From assembly GCA_963709785.1 (NCBI GenBank), contig CAVPXT010000004.1, positions 1 through 64,000 on the forward strand: DNA of 64,000 bases, written 5' to 3'. This DNA is from Phycicoccus sp963709785 (GTDB taxonomy: Bacteria > Actinomycetota > Actinomycetes > Actinomycetales > Dermatophilaceae). The notes under the pieces were generated by a model. It saw only the letters and a program-made list of their open reading frames with translations, was not told the origin of the DNA and searched no databases. Shown one piece after another: positions 9,049 through 16,977 of this stretch (within the stretch, counting starts at the first letter, position 1; every line of letters begins with the position of its first letter). The position numbers were made by a program, and so were the translations under genes.

Positions 9049-9067
9049 ACGAACATCCAATGCCGAG

Positions 9068-9097
9068 AGTGTGTCCACCCCCACGCCGGGCTGTCAA
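9068..9097 (-). promoter_or_regulatory. promoter of the importer / GH36 operon
   Basis: On the minus strand TTGACA (9097-9092) is followed after 18 bp by CACACT (9073-9068). The same pair of hexamers with the same spacing occurs in the divergent promoter at 9199-9228, which makes both calls stronger than either alone. Confidence 0.6.
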
Positions 9098-9125
9098 GAG
9101 GTCGGAGCCCGCGAGAAGGTCACGA

Positions 9126-9173
9126 TTTCGCACGGCACAGGCCTTCTGGGCGTGGCGTGAGGGAGTTTCGCAC
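9126..9173. repeat. TTTCGCAC direct repeat in the control region
   Basis: TTTCGCAC occurs at 9126-9133 and 9166-9173, exactly 40 bp apart, between the two divergent promoters. Copies on one face of the helix suit a regulator that bridges both promoters, possibly the DeoR-family protein. This role is inferred. Confidence 0.4.
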
Positions 9174-9193
9174 CCCGAGACCCCCGTGTTGGT

Positions 9194-9228
9194 ATCTGTT
9201 GACAGATGTTGACTCGCGGGAACACACT
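9194..9228 (+). promoter_or_regulatory. promoter and operator of the GH42-DeoR-galT operon
   Basis: TTGACA at 9199-9204 and CACACT at 9223-9228 are 18 bp apart. Transcription would begin about 9235-9236, at the ATG itself, giving a leaderless mRNA. The -35 box is embedded in a perfect inverted repeat (ATCTGT at 9194-9199, ACAGAT at 9202-9207), a likely repressor site. Confidence 0.55.
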
Positions 9229-9235
9229 GTCGCCC

Positions 9236-11233
9236 ATGCGTCAATGGCCAGACGACCGGATCGCCTTCGGCGGTGACTACAACCCGGAGCAGTGGCCCCG
9301 CGAGGTGTGGGACGAGGACATGCGCCTCATGCGTGACGCCGGGGTCAGCTTCGTGACGCTCGGCGTCTTCTCGTGGTCCTGGCTCGAGCCGACGAAGGGC
9401 CAGTACGAGTTCGGCTGGCTCGACGAGGTCATGGCGATGCTCCACGAGAACGGCATCGCCGTCGACCTCGCGACGGCGACGGCCACGCCCCCACCGTGGC
9501 TGAGCACCGCCTACCCCGAGATCTACCCGGTCGACCGCGAGGGCCACACCCTCTGGCCCGGGAGCCGGCAGACGTGGTGCCCGTCCTCGCCCCTCTACCG
9601 CGAGTTCGCCCTGGGGCTCACCGACCGGATGGCGGCGCGCTACCACGACCACCCGGCACTGGCGATGTGGCACGTGTCGAACGAGTACGCGTGCCACAAC
9701 CTGCCCTGCTACTGCGACACCTGTGCCGCGACGTTCCGCACCTGGCTCGAGCGCCGGTACGGCACCCTCGACGTGCTCAACGACGCCTGGGGCACCGCGT
9801 TCTGGAGCCAGCGCTACGGCGGCTGGGACGAGATCCTCCCGCCGCGCGCCTCGACGGCCTTCAACAACCCGACCCAGGTCCTCGACTACCACCGCTTCGG
9901 GTCCGACACGCTCCTGGACTTCCACCGGGCCGAGTCCGAGGTGATCCGGCGGCACTCCCCCGAGGTGCCGATCACGACGAACTTCATGACGATGAACCAC
10001 TTCCGGGAGCTCGACTACCACCAGTGGGCACCGTTCCAGGACGTCGTGAGCACCGACCACTACGTCGTCGACGCCCTCGAGCACCCCCGCGCCGAGCTGT
10101 CGTTCTGCGGCGACCTCACGCGCGGCCTCGCCGGCGGGCGGCCGTGGCTGCTCATGGAGCACTCGACGAGCGCCGTCAACTGGCAGCCCGTCAACCCCGC
10201 GAAGGACCCCGGCACGACCGTCCTCGACTCCCTCACCCACGTCGCCCGCGGCGCCGACGGCCTCGGCTTCTTCCAGTGGCGTCAGTCGAGGTCGGGCTCG
10301 GAGAAGTTCCACTCCGCGCTGGTGCCCCACGCCGGCGAGGACAGCGACCGGTTCCGCGAGGTCTGCGCGCTCGGGGGGATGGCCGCCCGCCTCGGCGAGG
10401 TCGTCGGCTCCCGGGTCGAGGCCGACGTCGCCGTCCTCTGGGACTACCAGTCGCTGTGGGCCGCCTCGGGGCCGTGCATGCCCTCGGGCGAGCTCGACTA
10501 CGCCACGGCGGCACACACCGTGCACCGGCTGCTGCGCGACCGGGGCGTCACCTGCGACGTCGTCCACCCGGACGACGACCTCTCCGCGTACCGGGTCGTC
10601 GTCGTGCCGACGCTCTACCTCGTCTCGGACGCGCAGGCCGCGGCGGTCGCCGCTGCCGCGGAGGCCGGCGCCGAGGTCCTGGTCACCTACTTCTCCGGCA
10701 TCTCCGACCCCGACGACCACGTGCGGCTCGGCGGCTACCCCGGCGCCTTCCGGGACCTGCTGGGCATCCGCGTGGAGGAGTTCTTCCCGCTCCGGGTCGG
10801 GGAGCAGGTCGCCGTCACCGGCGGCTCCCTCGACGGCCACGGCACGGTCTGGAGCGAGGACGCCCGGGTCGTCGACGCCGAGGTCGTCGCCACCTACGGC
10901 GACGGCCCGCTCGCCGGCCGACCGGCCGTCACCCGCCGGCCGGTCGGCAGCGGCACGGCGTGGTACCTCGGCACCCTCCCCGACGACGCCACCCTCGGCT
11001 CCCTCCTGGACCGGGTCGTCGCGGACGCCGCGGTCTCGCCGGTCGCCGACGTGCCCGTGGGCGTCGAGGTCGTCCGACGGCGCAGCGACTCCGGGTCGTG
11101 GCTCTTCGTGCTCAACCACACGGCCGACGACTGCGAGGTGCGCGTCACGGGCCACGACCTCCTCGCCGGGGTCGACGTCGGCCCCGTCACCACCGTCGCG
11201 GGCCGCACCGCCGTCGTCGTCCGGGAGGGCTGA
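9236..11233 (+). CDS. beta-galactosidase, GH42
   Basis: This cytoplasmic glycosidase of 665 residues would cleave beta-linked galactose. The TIM barrel carries the acid/base E150 (WHVSNEY) and the nucleophile E308 (LLMEHS). C115, C158, C160 and C163 match the structural zinc site of GH42 enzymes. The trimerisation domain (about residues 395-600) and a C-terminal beta domain follow. An upstream in-frame ATG at 9206 was rejected because it lies inside the -35 element. The ATG at 9236 fits a leaderless start after CACACT. It is the first gene of an operon with a DeoR regulator and galT. Confidence 0.93.
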   Translation: MRQWPDDRIAFGGDYNPEQWPREVWDEDMRLMRDAGVSFVTLGVFSWSWLEPTKGQYEFGWLDEVMAMLHENGIAVDLATATATPPPWLSTAYPEIYPVDREGHTLWPGSRQTWCPSSPLYREFALGLTDRMAARYHDHPALAMWHVSNEYACHNLPCYCDTCAATFRTWLERRYGTLDVLNDAWGTAFWSQRYGGWDEILPPRASTAFNNPTQVLDYHRFGSDTLLDFHRAESEVIRRHSPEVPITTNFMTMNHFRELDYHQWAPFQDVVSTDHYVVDALEHPRAELSFCGDLTRGLAGGRPWLLMEHSTSAVNWQPVNPAKDPGTTVLDSLTHVARGADGLGFFQWRQSRSGSEKFHSALVPHAGEDSDRFREVCALGGMAARLGEVVGSRVEADVAVLWDYQSLWAASGPCMPSGELDYATAAHTVHRLLRDRGVTCDVVHPDDDLSAYRVVVVPTLYLVSDAQAAAVAAAAEAGAEVLVTYFSGISDPDDHVRLGGYPGAFRDLLGIRVEEFFPLRVGEQVAVTGGSLDGHGTVWSEDARVVDAEVVATYGDGPLAGRPAVTRRPVGSGTAWYLGTLPDDATLGSLLDRVVADAAVSPVADVPVGVEVVRRRSDSGSWLFVLNHTADDCEVRVTGHDLLAGVDVGPVTTVAGRTAVVVREG

Positions 11234-11234
11234 G

Positions 11235-12050
11235 GTGCTCGCCAACCAGCGTCGCGCGGCCATCCTCGCGACCGTCGAGGAGAAGGGCGCGGCACGGGTC
11301 TCGGAGCTCGTCGACCAGCTCGAGGTCTCCGACATGACGGTGCGCCGCGACATCGAGCGTCTCGACCGCGAGGGGCTCCTCGAGCGGGTGCACGGGGGTG
11401 CCGTCGCGGTGCAGCCCCGGGCCACCGACGAGCCGGGGTTCACCGCGAAGTCGACCCTCATGACCGCCGAGAAGCAGGCGATCGCCCAGGAGGCCGCGCG
11501 GCTGGTCCACCCCGGCGCGACCATCGGCATCTCCGCCGGCACGACGACCTACGAGCTGGCCCTCGCCATCCGGACCGTTCCGCAGCTGACGGTCGTCACG
11601 AACTCGGTGCCGGTCGCCCAGCTGCTCCACGAGTCGCAGGCCGCCGGCCACGTCGTGGTCCTGACCGGCGGCGTGCGCACCCCGTCGGACGCGCTCGTCG
11701 GCCCGGTCGCCGTCACCGCCCTCCAGGGCCTGCACGTCGACCGCCTCTTCCTCGGCGCCCACGGCATCGACCGGGACGCCGGGCTGACCACCCCCAACCT
11801 CGTCGAGGCCGAGACCAACCGCGCGCTCGTGCGCTCCAGCCGGTCGGTCTGCGTCCTCGCCGACCGCAGCAAGATCGGCATCGTCGGCCTGTCGACCTTC
11901 ATGGACCTCGAGTCGGTCGACACGCTCATCACCGACTCGGGCATCCCGGCCCGGGCCCGGGTGGTGCTCGAGGAGACGGTCGGCCACCTCGTCCTCGCGG
12001 AGGCCTCCAGCCCCCGCGGGCGCAGCAGCCGGGCGCAGGTGGCGGGATGA
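11235..12050 (+). CDS. DeoR/GlpR-family transcriptional repressor
   Basis: This 271-residue regulator has an N-terminal DeoR winged helix (QRRAAILATVEEKG, then SDMTVRRDIERLDREGLLERVHGGA, residues about 5-62). A DeoRC sensor domain with a sugar-phosphate isomerase-like fold follows (GISAGTTTYELA, FLGAHGIDRDAGL). Such proteins usually release DNA when a sugar phosphate binds, here plausibly a galactose or tagatose phosphate. The GTG start comes 1 nt after the GH42 stop, and the gene overlaps galT by 4 bp. It probably controls both divergent operons through the repeats between 9028 and 9207. Confidence 0.93.
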   Translation: MLANQRRAAILATVEEKGAARVSELVDQLEVSDMTVRRDIERLDREGLLERVHGGAVAVQPRATDEPGFTAKSTLMTAEKQAIAQEAARLVHPGATIGISAGTTTYELALAIRTVPQLTVVTNSVPVAQLLHESQAAGHVVVLTGGVRTPSDALVGPVAVTALQGLHVDRLFLGAHGIDRDAGLTTPNLVEAETNRALVRSSRSVCVLADRSKIGIVGLSTFMDLESVDTLITDSGIPARARVVLEETVGHLVLAEASSPRGRSSRAQVAG

Positions 12051-13159
12051 GGGTCGCCCACGAGGTGCGGCGCACGGTGCGCCAGCTCGCGGACGGCCGG
12101 CAGATCATCTACTTCGACGACACCCCCGACGCCCCGGCGCGCACGGCGGTCGACCAGCGCGAGCTGGGGCCCCGGGCGGCCGCCGGGCACATCCGTTACG
12201 ACGCGCTCGTCGGCGACTGGGTGGCCGTCGCCGGGCACCGGATGAACCGCACCTTCCTCCCGCCGAAGGACGAGTGCCCGCTGTGCCCGACCGGCCGTGG
12301 CAGCGTCCCCTCGGAGGTGCCGGACGCCGAGTACGACGTCGTCGTCTTCGAGAACCGGTTCCCCTCGTACGCCCCGCTCGCCCACGACGACGTCGACGCA
12401 CCGGACGGATTCCTCCACGCGCCCGCGCTGGGCCGCACCGAGGTGGTCTGCTTCACGAGCGACCACGAGTCGACCTTCGCGGCGCTGCCACCCCACCGGG
12501 TCCGGACGGTCATCGACGTCTGGGCGGACCGGACCGCCGAGCTCGGGACGCACCCGGACGTCGCCCACGTCTTCTGCTTCGAGAACCGCGGCCAGGAGAT
12601 CGGCGTCACGCTCCACCACCCCCACGGGCAGATCTACGGGTACCCGTACGTCCCGGCCCGCACCGCCGAGATCCTCGCTCGCGCGACGGAGCACCACGAG
12701 CGCACGGGACGCCTGCTGGGGGCCGACCTGCTCGCCGCCGAACGGGCCGACGGCTCGCGGGTCGTCCTCAGCGGCGAGCACTGGACGGCCTACGTGCCCT
12801 ACGCCGCGCGCTGGCCCCTCGAGGTCCACCTCGCGCCGCACCGCGACGTCCCGGACCTCGTCGCCCTCGGGGACGCCGAGCGGGACGAGCTCGCGACGGT
12901 CTACCTCGAGCTGCTGCGCCGGCTCGACCGCTACCACGTGGCGGACGGCGAGCCGGTGCGGCTGCCGTACATCGCCGCGTGGCACCAGGCCCCGGCCCAC
13001 ACCGGCCGCGACGTGTCCCGGCTCTTCCTCCAGGTGATGACCGTGCTCCGCGGCCCGGGGAAGCTCAAGTACCTCGCAGGGTCCGAGAGCGCGGTCGGCG
13101 GGTGGGTCAACGACACCCGCCCGGAGACGGTGGCCGCCCACCTGCGCGAGCTCGGCTGA
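12047..13159 (+). CDS. galT: galactose-1-phosphate uridylyltransferase
   Basis: GalT, 370 residues, exchanges the UMP group between UDP-glucose and galactose 1-phosphate in the Leloir pathway. The covalent catalytic His is H193 in the HHPHGQ motif (190-195). C77 and C80 (ECPLC) look like part of a metal site, and FENRFP and HVFCFENRG are family segments. It is coupled to the regulator gene by ATGA. Galactokinase and UDP-galactose epimerase are not in the window. The galactose released by the GH36 and GH42 enzymes would feed this step. Confidence 0.95.
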   Translation: MRVAHEVRRTVRQLADGRQIIYFDDTPDAPARTAVDQRELGPRAAAGHIRYDALVGDWVAVAGHRMNRTFLPPKDECPLCPTGRGSVPSEVPDAEYDVVVFENRFPSYAPLAHDDVDAPDGFLHAPALGRTEVVCFTSDHESTFAALPPHRVRTVIDVWADRTAELGTHPDVAHVFCFENRGQEIGVTLHHPHGQIYGYPYVPARTAEILARATEHHERTGRLLGADLLAAERADGSRVVLSGEHWTAYVPYAARWPLEVHLAPHRDVPDLVALGDAERDELATVYLELLRRLDRYHVADGEPVRLPYIAAWHQAPAHTGRDVSRLFLQVMTVLRGPGKLKYLAGSESAVGGWVNDTRPETVAAHLRELG

Positions 13160-13175
13160 CCGGGCCCCGCCGAGG

Positions 13176-13904
13176 TCAGTCCCGCAGCCGCGCCCCTGCT
13201 CGCAGGATGGTCGCGCGAGCGACGGCGTCGATGGAGTCGACGACCGTGGGGTCCTCGACGCCGAGGTCGCCCCGGAGCACCGACAGCTCGGTGCACCCGA
13301 GGGCCACCGCGTCGGCCCCCTTGTCGCGCAGGTGCTCGACGAGGGCATCGAACCGGCTCTGCGACACCGGGACCCCAGCCTTGACGCCGCCGTAGATCAC
13401 GGCCATGGTCTCGCGCTGGACGTCCGGGTCGGGCACGACGAGCTCCACCCCCGCCCGCGCGGCGGCGGCGGCGTAGGTGCCGGCCGCGAGCGTCCCGTCG
13501 GTGGCGAGCACGCCGAGGCGGGTGAGCCCCGGCACGGCGGTGCGGGCGGCCGCGACCGTCTCGTCGACGGTGTCGAGGACCTCGATGCCGACAGCGGCCC
13601 GCATCTGCTCGACCCACACGAGCGCGGTGTTGCACGGGATCGCCACGAAGGTCGCGCCGGCGCGCTCGAGGGCCACGACGTCGGCCACGAGCGCCGGCTC
13701 CGGGCTCTCGTTCTCGCCGCGCAGGAAGCCGGTGCGGTCGGGGATCGAGCCGTGCTGCCAGACGAGGAGGTCGACGTGGTCCTGGTCCCGCTGCGCGTCC
13801 GTGAGCTCCACGACCCGCCGCAGGAAGTGGACGGTGGCGGCCGGGCCGAGCCCGCCGAGCACCCCGCCGGGCTCGCCGAGGACCGGCGGGGTGTGGTCGG
13901 TCAT
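13176..13904 (-). CDS. aspartate/glutamate racemase family protein
   Basis: This 242-residue protein belongs to the two-cysteine, cofactor-independent Asp/Glu racemase family. The catalytic cysteines appear in the IPCNTA and LGCTEL motifs, at about residues 88 and 197. It would supply D-aspartate (or D-glutamate). Its ATG overlaps the stop of the upstream ATP-grasp gene by 4 bp, so the two are coupled. The Enterococcus faecium D-Asp ligase gene is likewise paired with an Asp racemase gene. An upstream extension of the open frame is a shadow of the ATP-grasp gene. Substrate choice between Asp and Glu is not settled by sequence. Confidence 0.88.
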   Translation of the reverse strand: MTDHTPPVLGEPGGVLGGLGPAATVHFLRRVVELTDAQRDQDHVDLLVWQHGSIPDRTGFLRGENESPEPALVADVVALERAGATFVAIPCNTALVWVEQMRAAVGIEVLDTVDETVAAARTAVPGLTRLGVLATDGTLAAGTYAAAAARAGVELVVPDPDVQRETMAVIYGGVKAGVPVSQSRFDALVEHLRDKGADAVALGCTELSVLRGDLGVEDPTVVDSIDAVARATILRAGARLRD

Positions 13905-15145
13905 CGCCGGTCCGTGAAGTACTCGCGGAACTTGCGGACGTGGTTGAGGTGGTAGACGGCGTTGTACGCCCGCCGCTTGAGCGTGAGGTCGGGGGCGTAC
14001 CAGTTCGGGTCGCTGGCACACCGGTCGGTCATCAGGCCCAGCGCCTTGTCGCGCAGCCCCTCGTCGAGGACGTAGTGCTTGACGACGTACTTGGGGACGA
14101 ACGCGAAGAGGTGCTCCCCGCGGGCGATCTCGAGGCCCTCCATCGGCTCGTGACGCACCCAGTCACGCACGTACCACTCGGAGACGTTGTGGCCACCGGC
14201 CGTCACGTAGAAGTTCGAGCGCCCGAGGCGGACGTTGATCTCGAAGAACTTGTACGTGCCGTCGCGCCGGTCGTACTTGAGGTCGAAGTTGGAGAAGCCG
14301 ACGTAGCCGATGTGCTCGAGGAAGCGCCGGGCCTGCTCGATGACCTCGTCGGCCTCCGTCGTGATGATGACGCAGGGGTTGCCGATCGCGAGCGGGTGGT
14401 GCTCCTCGAGGAGCACGTGCCCGACCGAGCCGAAGCGGACCTTCCCGTCGCGGTCCGAGTAGCAGGTGAGGACCCGCATGTTCGTGTCGTCGCCGGGGAC
14501 GAACTCCTGGAGCAGGAAGTTGCCGTCGTAGCTGCTCGCCCGGACCCGCCGGAGGGTGTCGGCGAGCTCCGCGGCGTCCTCGCAGATGTAGACCTTCTTC
14601 TTCCCGTCGAAGCTCGCGTAGTGGTAGAGCGAGCTGTCGGCCGGCTTGGCCACGACGGGGAACTCGAACGCCAGCCCGTCCTCCTCGCCGCCGTCGGTGG
14701 ACATGTCGACGACCACGGTCGCCGGGTACGGGACGCCGACCTCGTCGAGGATCCCGTAGAAGACGTCCTTGCGGACGATGCGGTCGAGCAGCTCGAGGTC
14801 GATGTACGGGATGGTGAACCACTCCGCGAGGCGGTCCTTGTGCTCGATGATCATGCGCACGTACCAGTCCCCCGCCGCGATGAGCAGCAGCGGCGGGCGA
14901 CCGGGGCCCCCGTGCTCACGACCCACCCGGGCCAGGGCCCCGACGAAGACCTCGGGGTCCTCGAACCCGTCCACGAACTCGTGGTCGCACAGCCGGGAGA
15001 GGCCGACCGGCCCGCCCTGGGTCATGTTGACGACGAGCGGGCGCACTCCGTACGCCTCGTGGAAGGTCCGCACGAGGGTGTAGGCCGTGATGTCACCGCC
15101 GAGGATCACCGGACGGACGTCGGGAGCGGATGCGACAGGGGGCAC
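13901..15145 (-). CDS. ATP-grasp D-aspartate ligase-like enzyme
   Basis: This ATP-grasp ligase of 414 residues resembles, from memory of the family, the Enterococcus D-aspartate:UDP-MurNAc-pentapeptide ligase. Shared segments include FVPGDDTNMRVL, the LLEEHxPLxIGN stretch, IGYxGFSNFDLKYD and FFEINVRLGRSNFYVT with the metal-binding E-x-N. That enzyme attaches D-Asp to the side chain of the diamino acid in the peptidoglycan stem. I chose the GTG at 15145 because GGAGGAA precedes it at 5-7 nt; an upstream open frame to 15289 has no such signal. It is coupled to the racemase gene. A D-Glu-specific variant is possible. Confidence 0.85.
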   Translation of the reverse strand: MPPVASAPDVRPVILGGDITAYTLVRTFHEAYGVRPLVVNMTQGGPVGLSRLCDHEFVDGFEDPEVFVGALARVGREHGGPGRPPLLLIAAGDWYVRMIIEHKDRLAEWFTIPYIDLELLDRIVRKDVFYGILDEVGVPYPATVVVDMSTDGGEEDGLAFEFPVVAKPADSSLYHYASFDGKKKVYICEDAAELADTLRRVRASSYDGNFLLQEFVPGDDTNMRVLTCYSDRDGKVRFGSVGHVLLEEHHPLAIGNPCVIITTEADEVIEQARRFLEHIGYVGFSNFDLKYDRRDGTYKFFEINVRLGRSNFYVTAGGHNVSEWYVRDWVRHEPMEGLEIARGEHLFAFVPKYVVKHYVLDEGLRDKALGLMTDRCASDPNWYAPDLTLKRRAYNAVYHLNHVRKFREYFTDRR

Positions 15146-15222
15146 GCGGGTTCCTCCGGCGAGGTCGGGGGCGGACTCGACCACCCAGAATCCCACACCC
15201 GGGCGCGGGGACCGAACCGCGC

Positions 15223-15963
15223 TCAGGAGGCGAAGACGACGGTGTTGTCGGTGTAGTGCCCGCTGAGCCGGTCGATCTCGCCGCTGCACGTGATGAGGCG
15301 CAGCACCGGCCCGGCCACCGGGCCGTACACGAGGTCGGTCGGGAACTCGTCCTTCGCGAACTGCTGGAGCGAGCGGACCGTGAACCTCACGACGTCGCCG
15401 TCCCGCTGCACGACCTCGACGGTGTCCCCCGGGACCAGCTCACGGAGCCGGAAGAAGACGGCCGGGCCGTCGCGGGAGTCCACGTGCCCCGCGATGACCG
15501 CCGGGCCCCGCTGGCCCGGCGCCGGCGCGGCCGTGAGCCATCCGGCGCGCGAGAAGTCCGAGGGCACCTCCATCGTCCCGTCCTCGGCGATCCCCAGGTC
15601 GACGAGGCGCGAGTCGACCCCGATCGCGGGGATGCGCACCTGCGCCGGCCGGTCCCCCGGGGACGCCTCGACGCCGGAGACGGGCACCGGGATCGACGCG
15701 TCGTTGGGTCCCACCCGGCGCACCGCCTCGGCGTCGGGGACGTCCGGGGTGGGGAGGTCCTCCGGTGCCAGGGTCGTGAAGCCGGAGGCCTGCCGGGTGG
15801 GCGTCTGCGACGGGCTCGCCTCCGGCCCCGGACCGGCCCCCACCGCGACACCGCCGCCGGGCAGACGGGCGGCCTCGGGGCTCGCCCCGGCGACGACGGC
15901 CACGGCGAGGCCCCCGACGACCGCGAGGGTCGCGACGGCGGCGAGCACTCGGCTCGGGGGCAT
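15223..15963 (-). CDS. class F sortase
   Basis: This transpeptidase of 246 residues is anchored by one N-terminal helix (about residues 7-26) and has a Pro/Thr-rich linker. The sortase beta-barrel carries the catalytic set H160 (AGHVDS), C226 (LITCSG) and R232. Class F sortases are typical of actinobacteria, and their substrates are poorly known. The start overlaps the stop of the DUF4397 gene (TGATG, one shared base), so the pair is coupled. The DUF4397 protein is the natural candidate substrate or partner, though its C-terminus lacks a standard LPXTG. Confidence 0.92.
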   Translation of the reverse strand: MPPSRVLAAVATLAVVGGLAVAVVAGASPEAARLPGGGVAVGAGPGPEASPSQTPTRQASGFTTLAPEDLPTPDVPDAEAVRRVGPNDASIPVPVSGVEASPGDRPAQVRIPAIGVDSRLVDLGIAEDGTMEVPSDFSRAGWLTAAPAPGQRGPAVIAGHVDSRDGPAVFFRLRELVPGDTVEVVQRDGDVVRFTVRSLQQFAKDEFPTDLVYGPVAGPVLRLITCSGEIDRLSGHYTDNTVVFAS

Positions 15964-16913
15964 CACCGGGCGAGGACGCCCACCGGACGCCGGCGCACGC
16001 CGAGGGCGAGCAACACGCTCGCCCCGAGCGCGGCGAGCCCCAGGCCGCCGAGGACGACGGGGTCGACCGGCCGCTCGGCCAGCCCACCCCCACCGGTCTG
16101 CACCCCGGCCCGGGGTGGGCCTGCCGCGCCCTGCGCGTCCGCCACCGCCTTGAGGGTGACGCCACCCGCACCGTCGGCGAGGACGAAGACGGTGTAGACA
16201 CCTCCGTCCGCGACGTCGACCGCCGCGGTGACCGGCATCCCCGCGGTGGCACCCGCGCTCGTCGTCACGACGAGGGTCCACGGGCCCGCGGGGACGGCCG
16301 CGTACTCGGTCGGCTCCGCGAAGGCCACGTCCGTGCCGAGGGTCGGTCCGCCCTTCGCGACGACGGTCATCGCCGGCGCGTCCGGGACCGCGGGGACGAG
16401 GCGCACGGCCGCCTTCCCCGACGGGGGAGGGCCGCAGTCGTCGATGATCGCCTGGACGCGGGGTGAGGTCCTGGACCCGACCGCAGCGAGCGTGACGGCC
16501 GTGGCCGGGTCGGCCTTGAACGTGCCGGTGACCACCGGCGGGGTGTCGGTCGAGGCCCCCACGGGGCGCACGGTCACCGCGTACAGCCCCGCCGGGACCT
16601 GCCGGTACTCGCCGACCCCGCCGTACCCGACGGCCGGCTCGAGGACGCGGGTCGCACCGTCGGACTGCGCCTCGGGGATCCCGCTCGAGGGGATGTCCCC
16701 GAGCGCCGAGCCGGAGAAGGGGACGAGCCGGATCGTCATCGTGCCGACCTCGGGCACGAGGTGCGCGGCACGCACCCAGACGACGGCCTTGGGCACGGCG
16801 GAGGGCGCTGCGCTCGCCGAGCCGGCCGGCGCACCCCCGAGGACGAGAGCGGTGACGGTCGCGAGCAGCGCGAGGAACCGCGCCACCCTCCCTCGGAGTG
16901 GGGCGATGGTCAT
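15963..16913 (-). CDS. DUF4397 surface protein with C-terminal anchor
   Basis: This secreted protein of 316 residues has a signal peptide (about 1-36, ending near ASAAP). Two DUF4397-type beta domains follow (VWVRAAHLVPEVG near residue 46, VRLVPAVPDAP near 168, each with a YxxVPAGxxxV strand). A flexible linker, a hydrophobic helix (about 286-307) and RRR close the protein. This tail has the layout of a cell-wall sorting signal, but the motif position reads LAERP rather than LPXTG or LAXTG. AGAAGG lies 6 nt before the ATG. It is cotranscribed with the sortase. Confidence 0.85.
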   Translation of the reverse strand: MTIAPLRGRVARFLALLATVTALVLGGAPAGSASAAPSAVPKAVVWVRAAHLVPEVGTMTIRLVPFSGSALGDIPSSGIPEAQSDGATRVLEPAVGYGGVGEYRQVPAGLYAVTVRPVGASTDTPPVVTGTFKADPATAVTLAAVGSRTSPRVQAIIDDCGPPPSGKAAVRLVPAVPDAPAMTVVAKGGPTLGTDVAFAEPTEYAAVPAGPWTLVVTTSAGATAGMPVTAAVDVADGGVYTVFVLADGAGGVTLKAVADAQGAAGPPRAGVQTGGGGLAERPVDPVVLGGLGLAALGASVLLALGVRRRPVGVLAR

Positions 16914-16977
16914 CGGGGCCTTCTTTCGGGAACGGTCGCCAACCCCCTGCGGCGGCGACCTGGGGATCGGGACACCC

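Noticed and set aside
8804..11542. Very long minus-strand open frame (912 codons) opposite the GH42 gene
   Set aside because: The product is Val/Asp/Arg/Gly-rich low complexity, typical of antisense reading in GC-rich codon-biased genes, and the plus strand has a clear GH42 enzyme.
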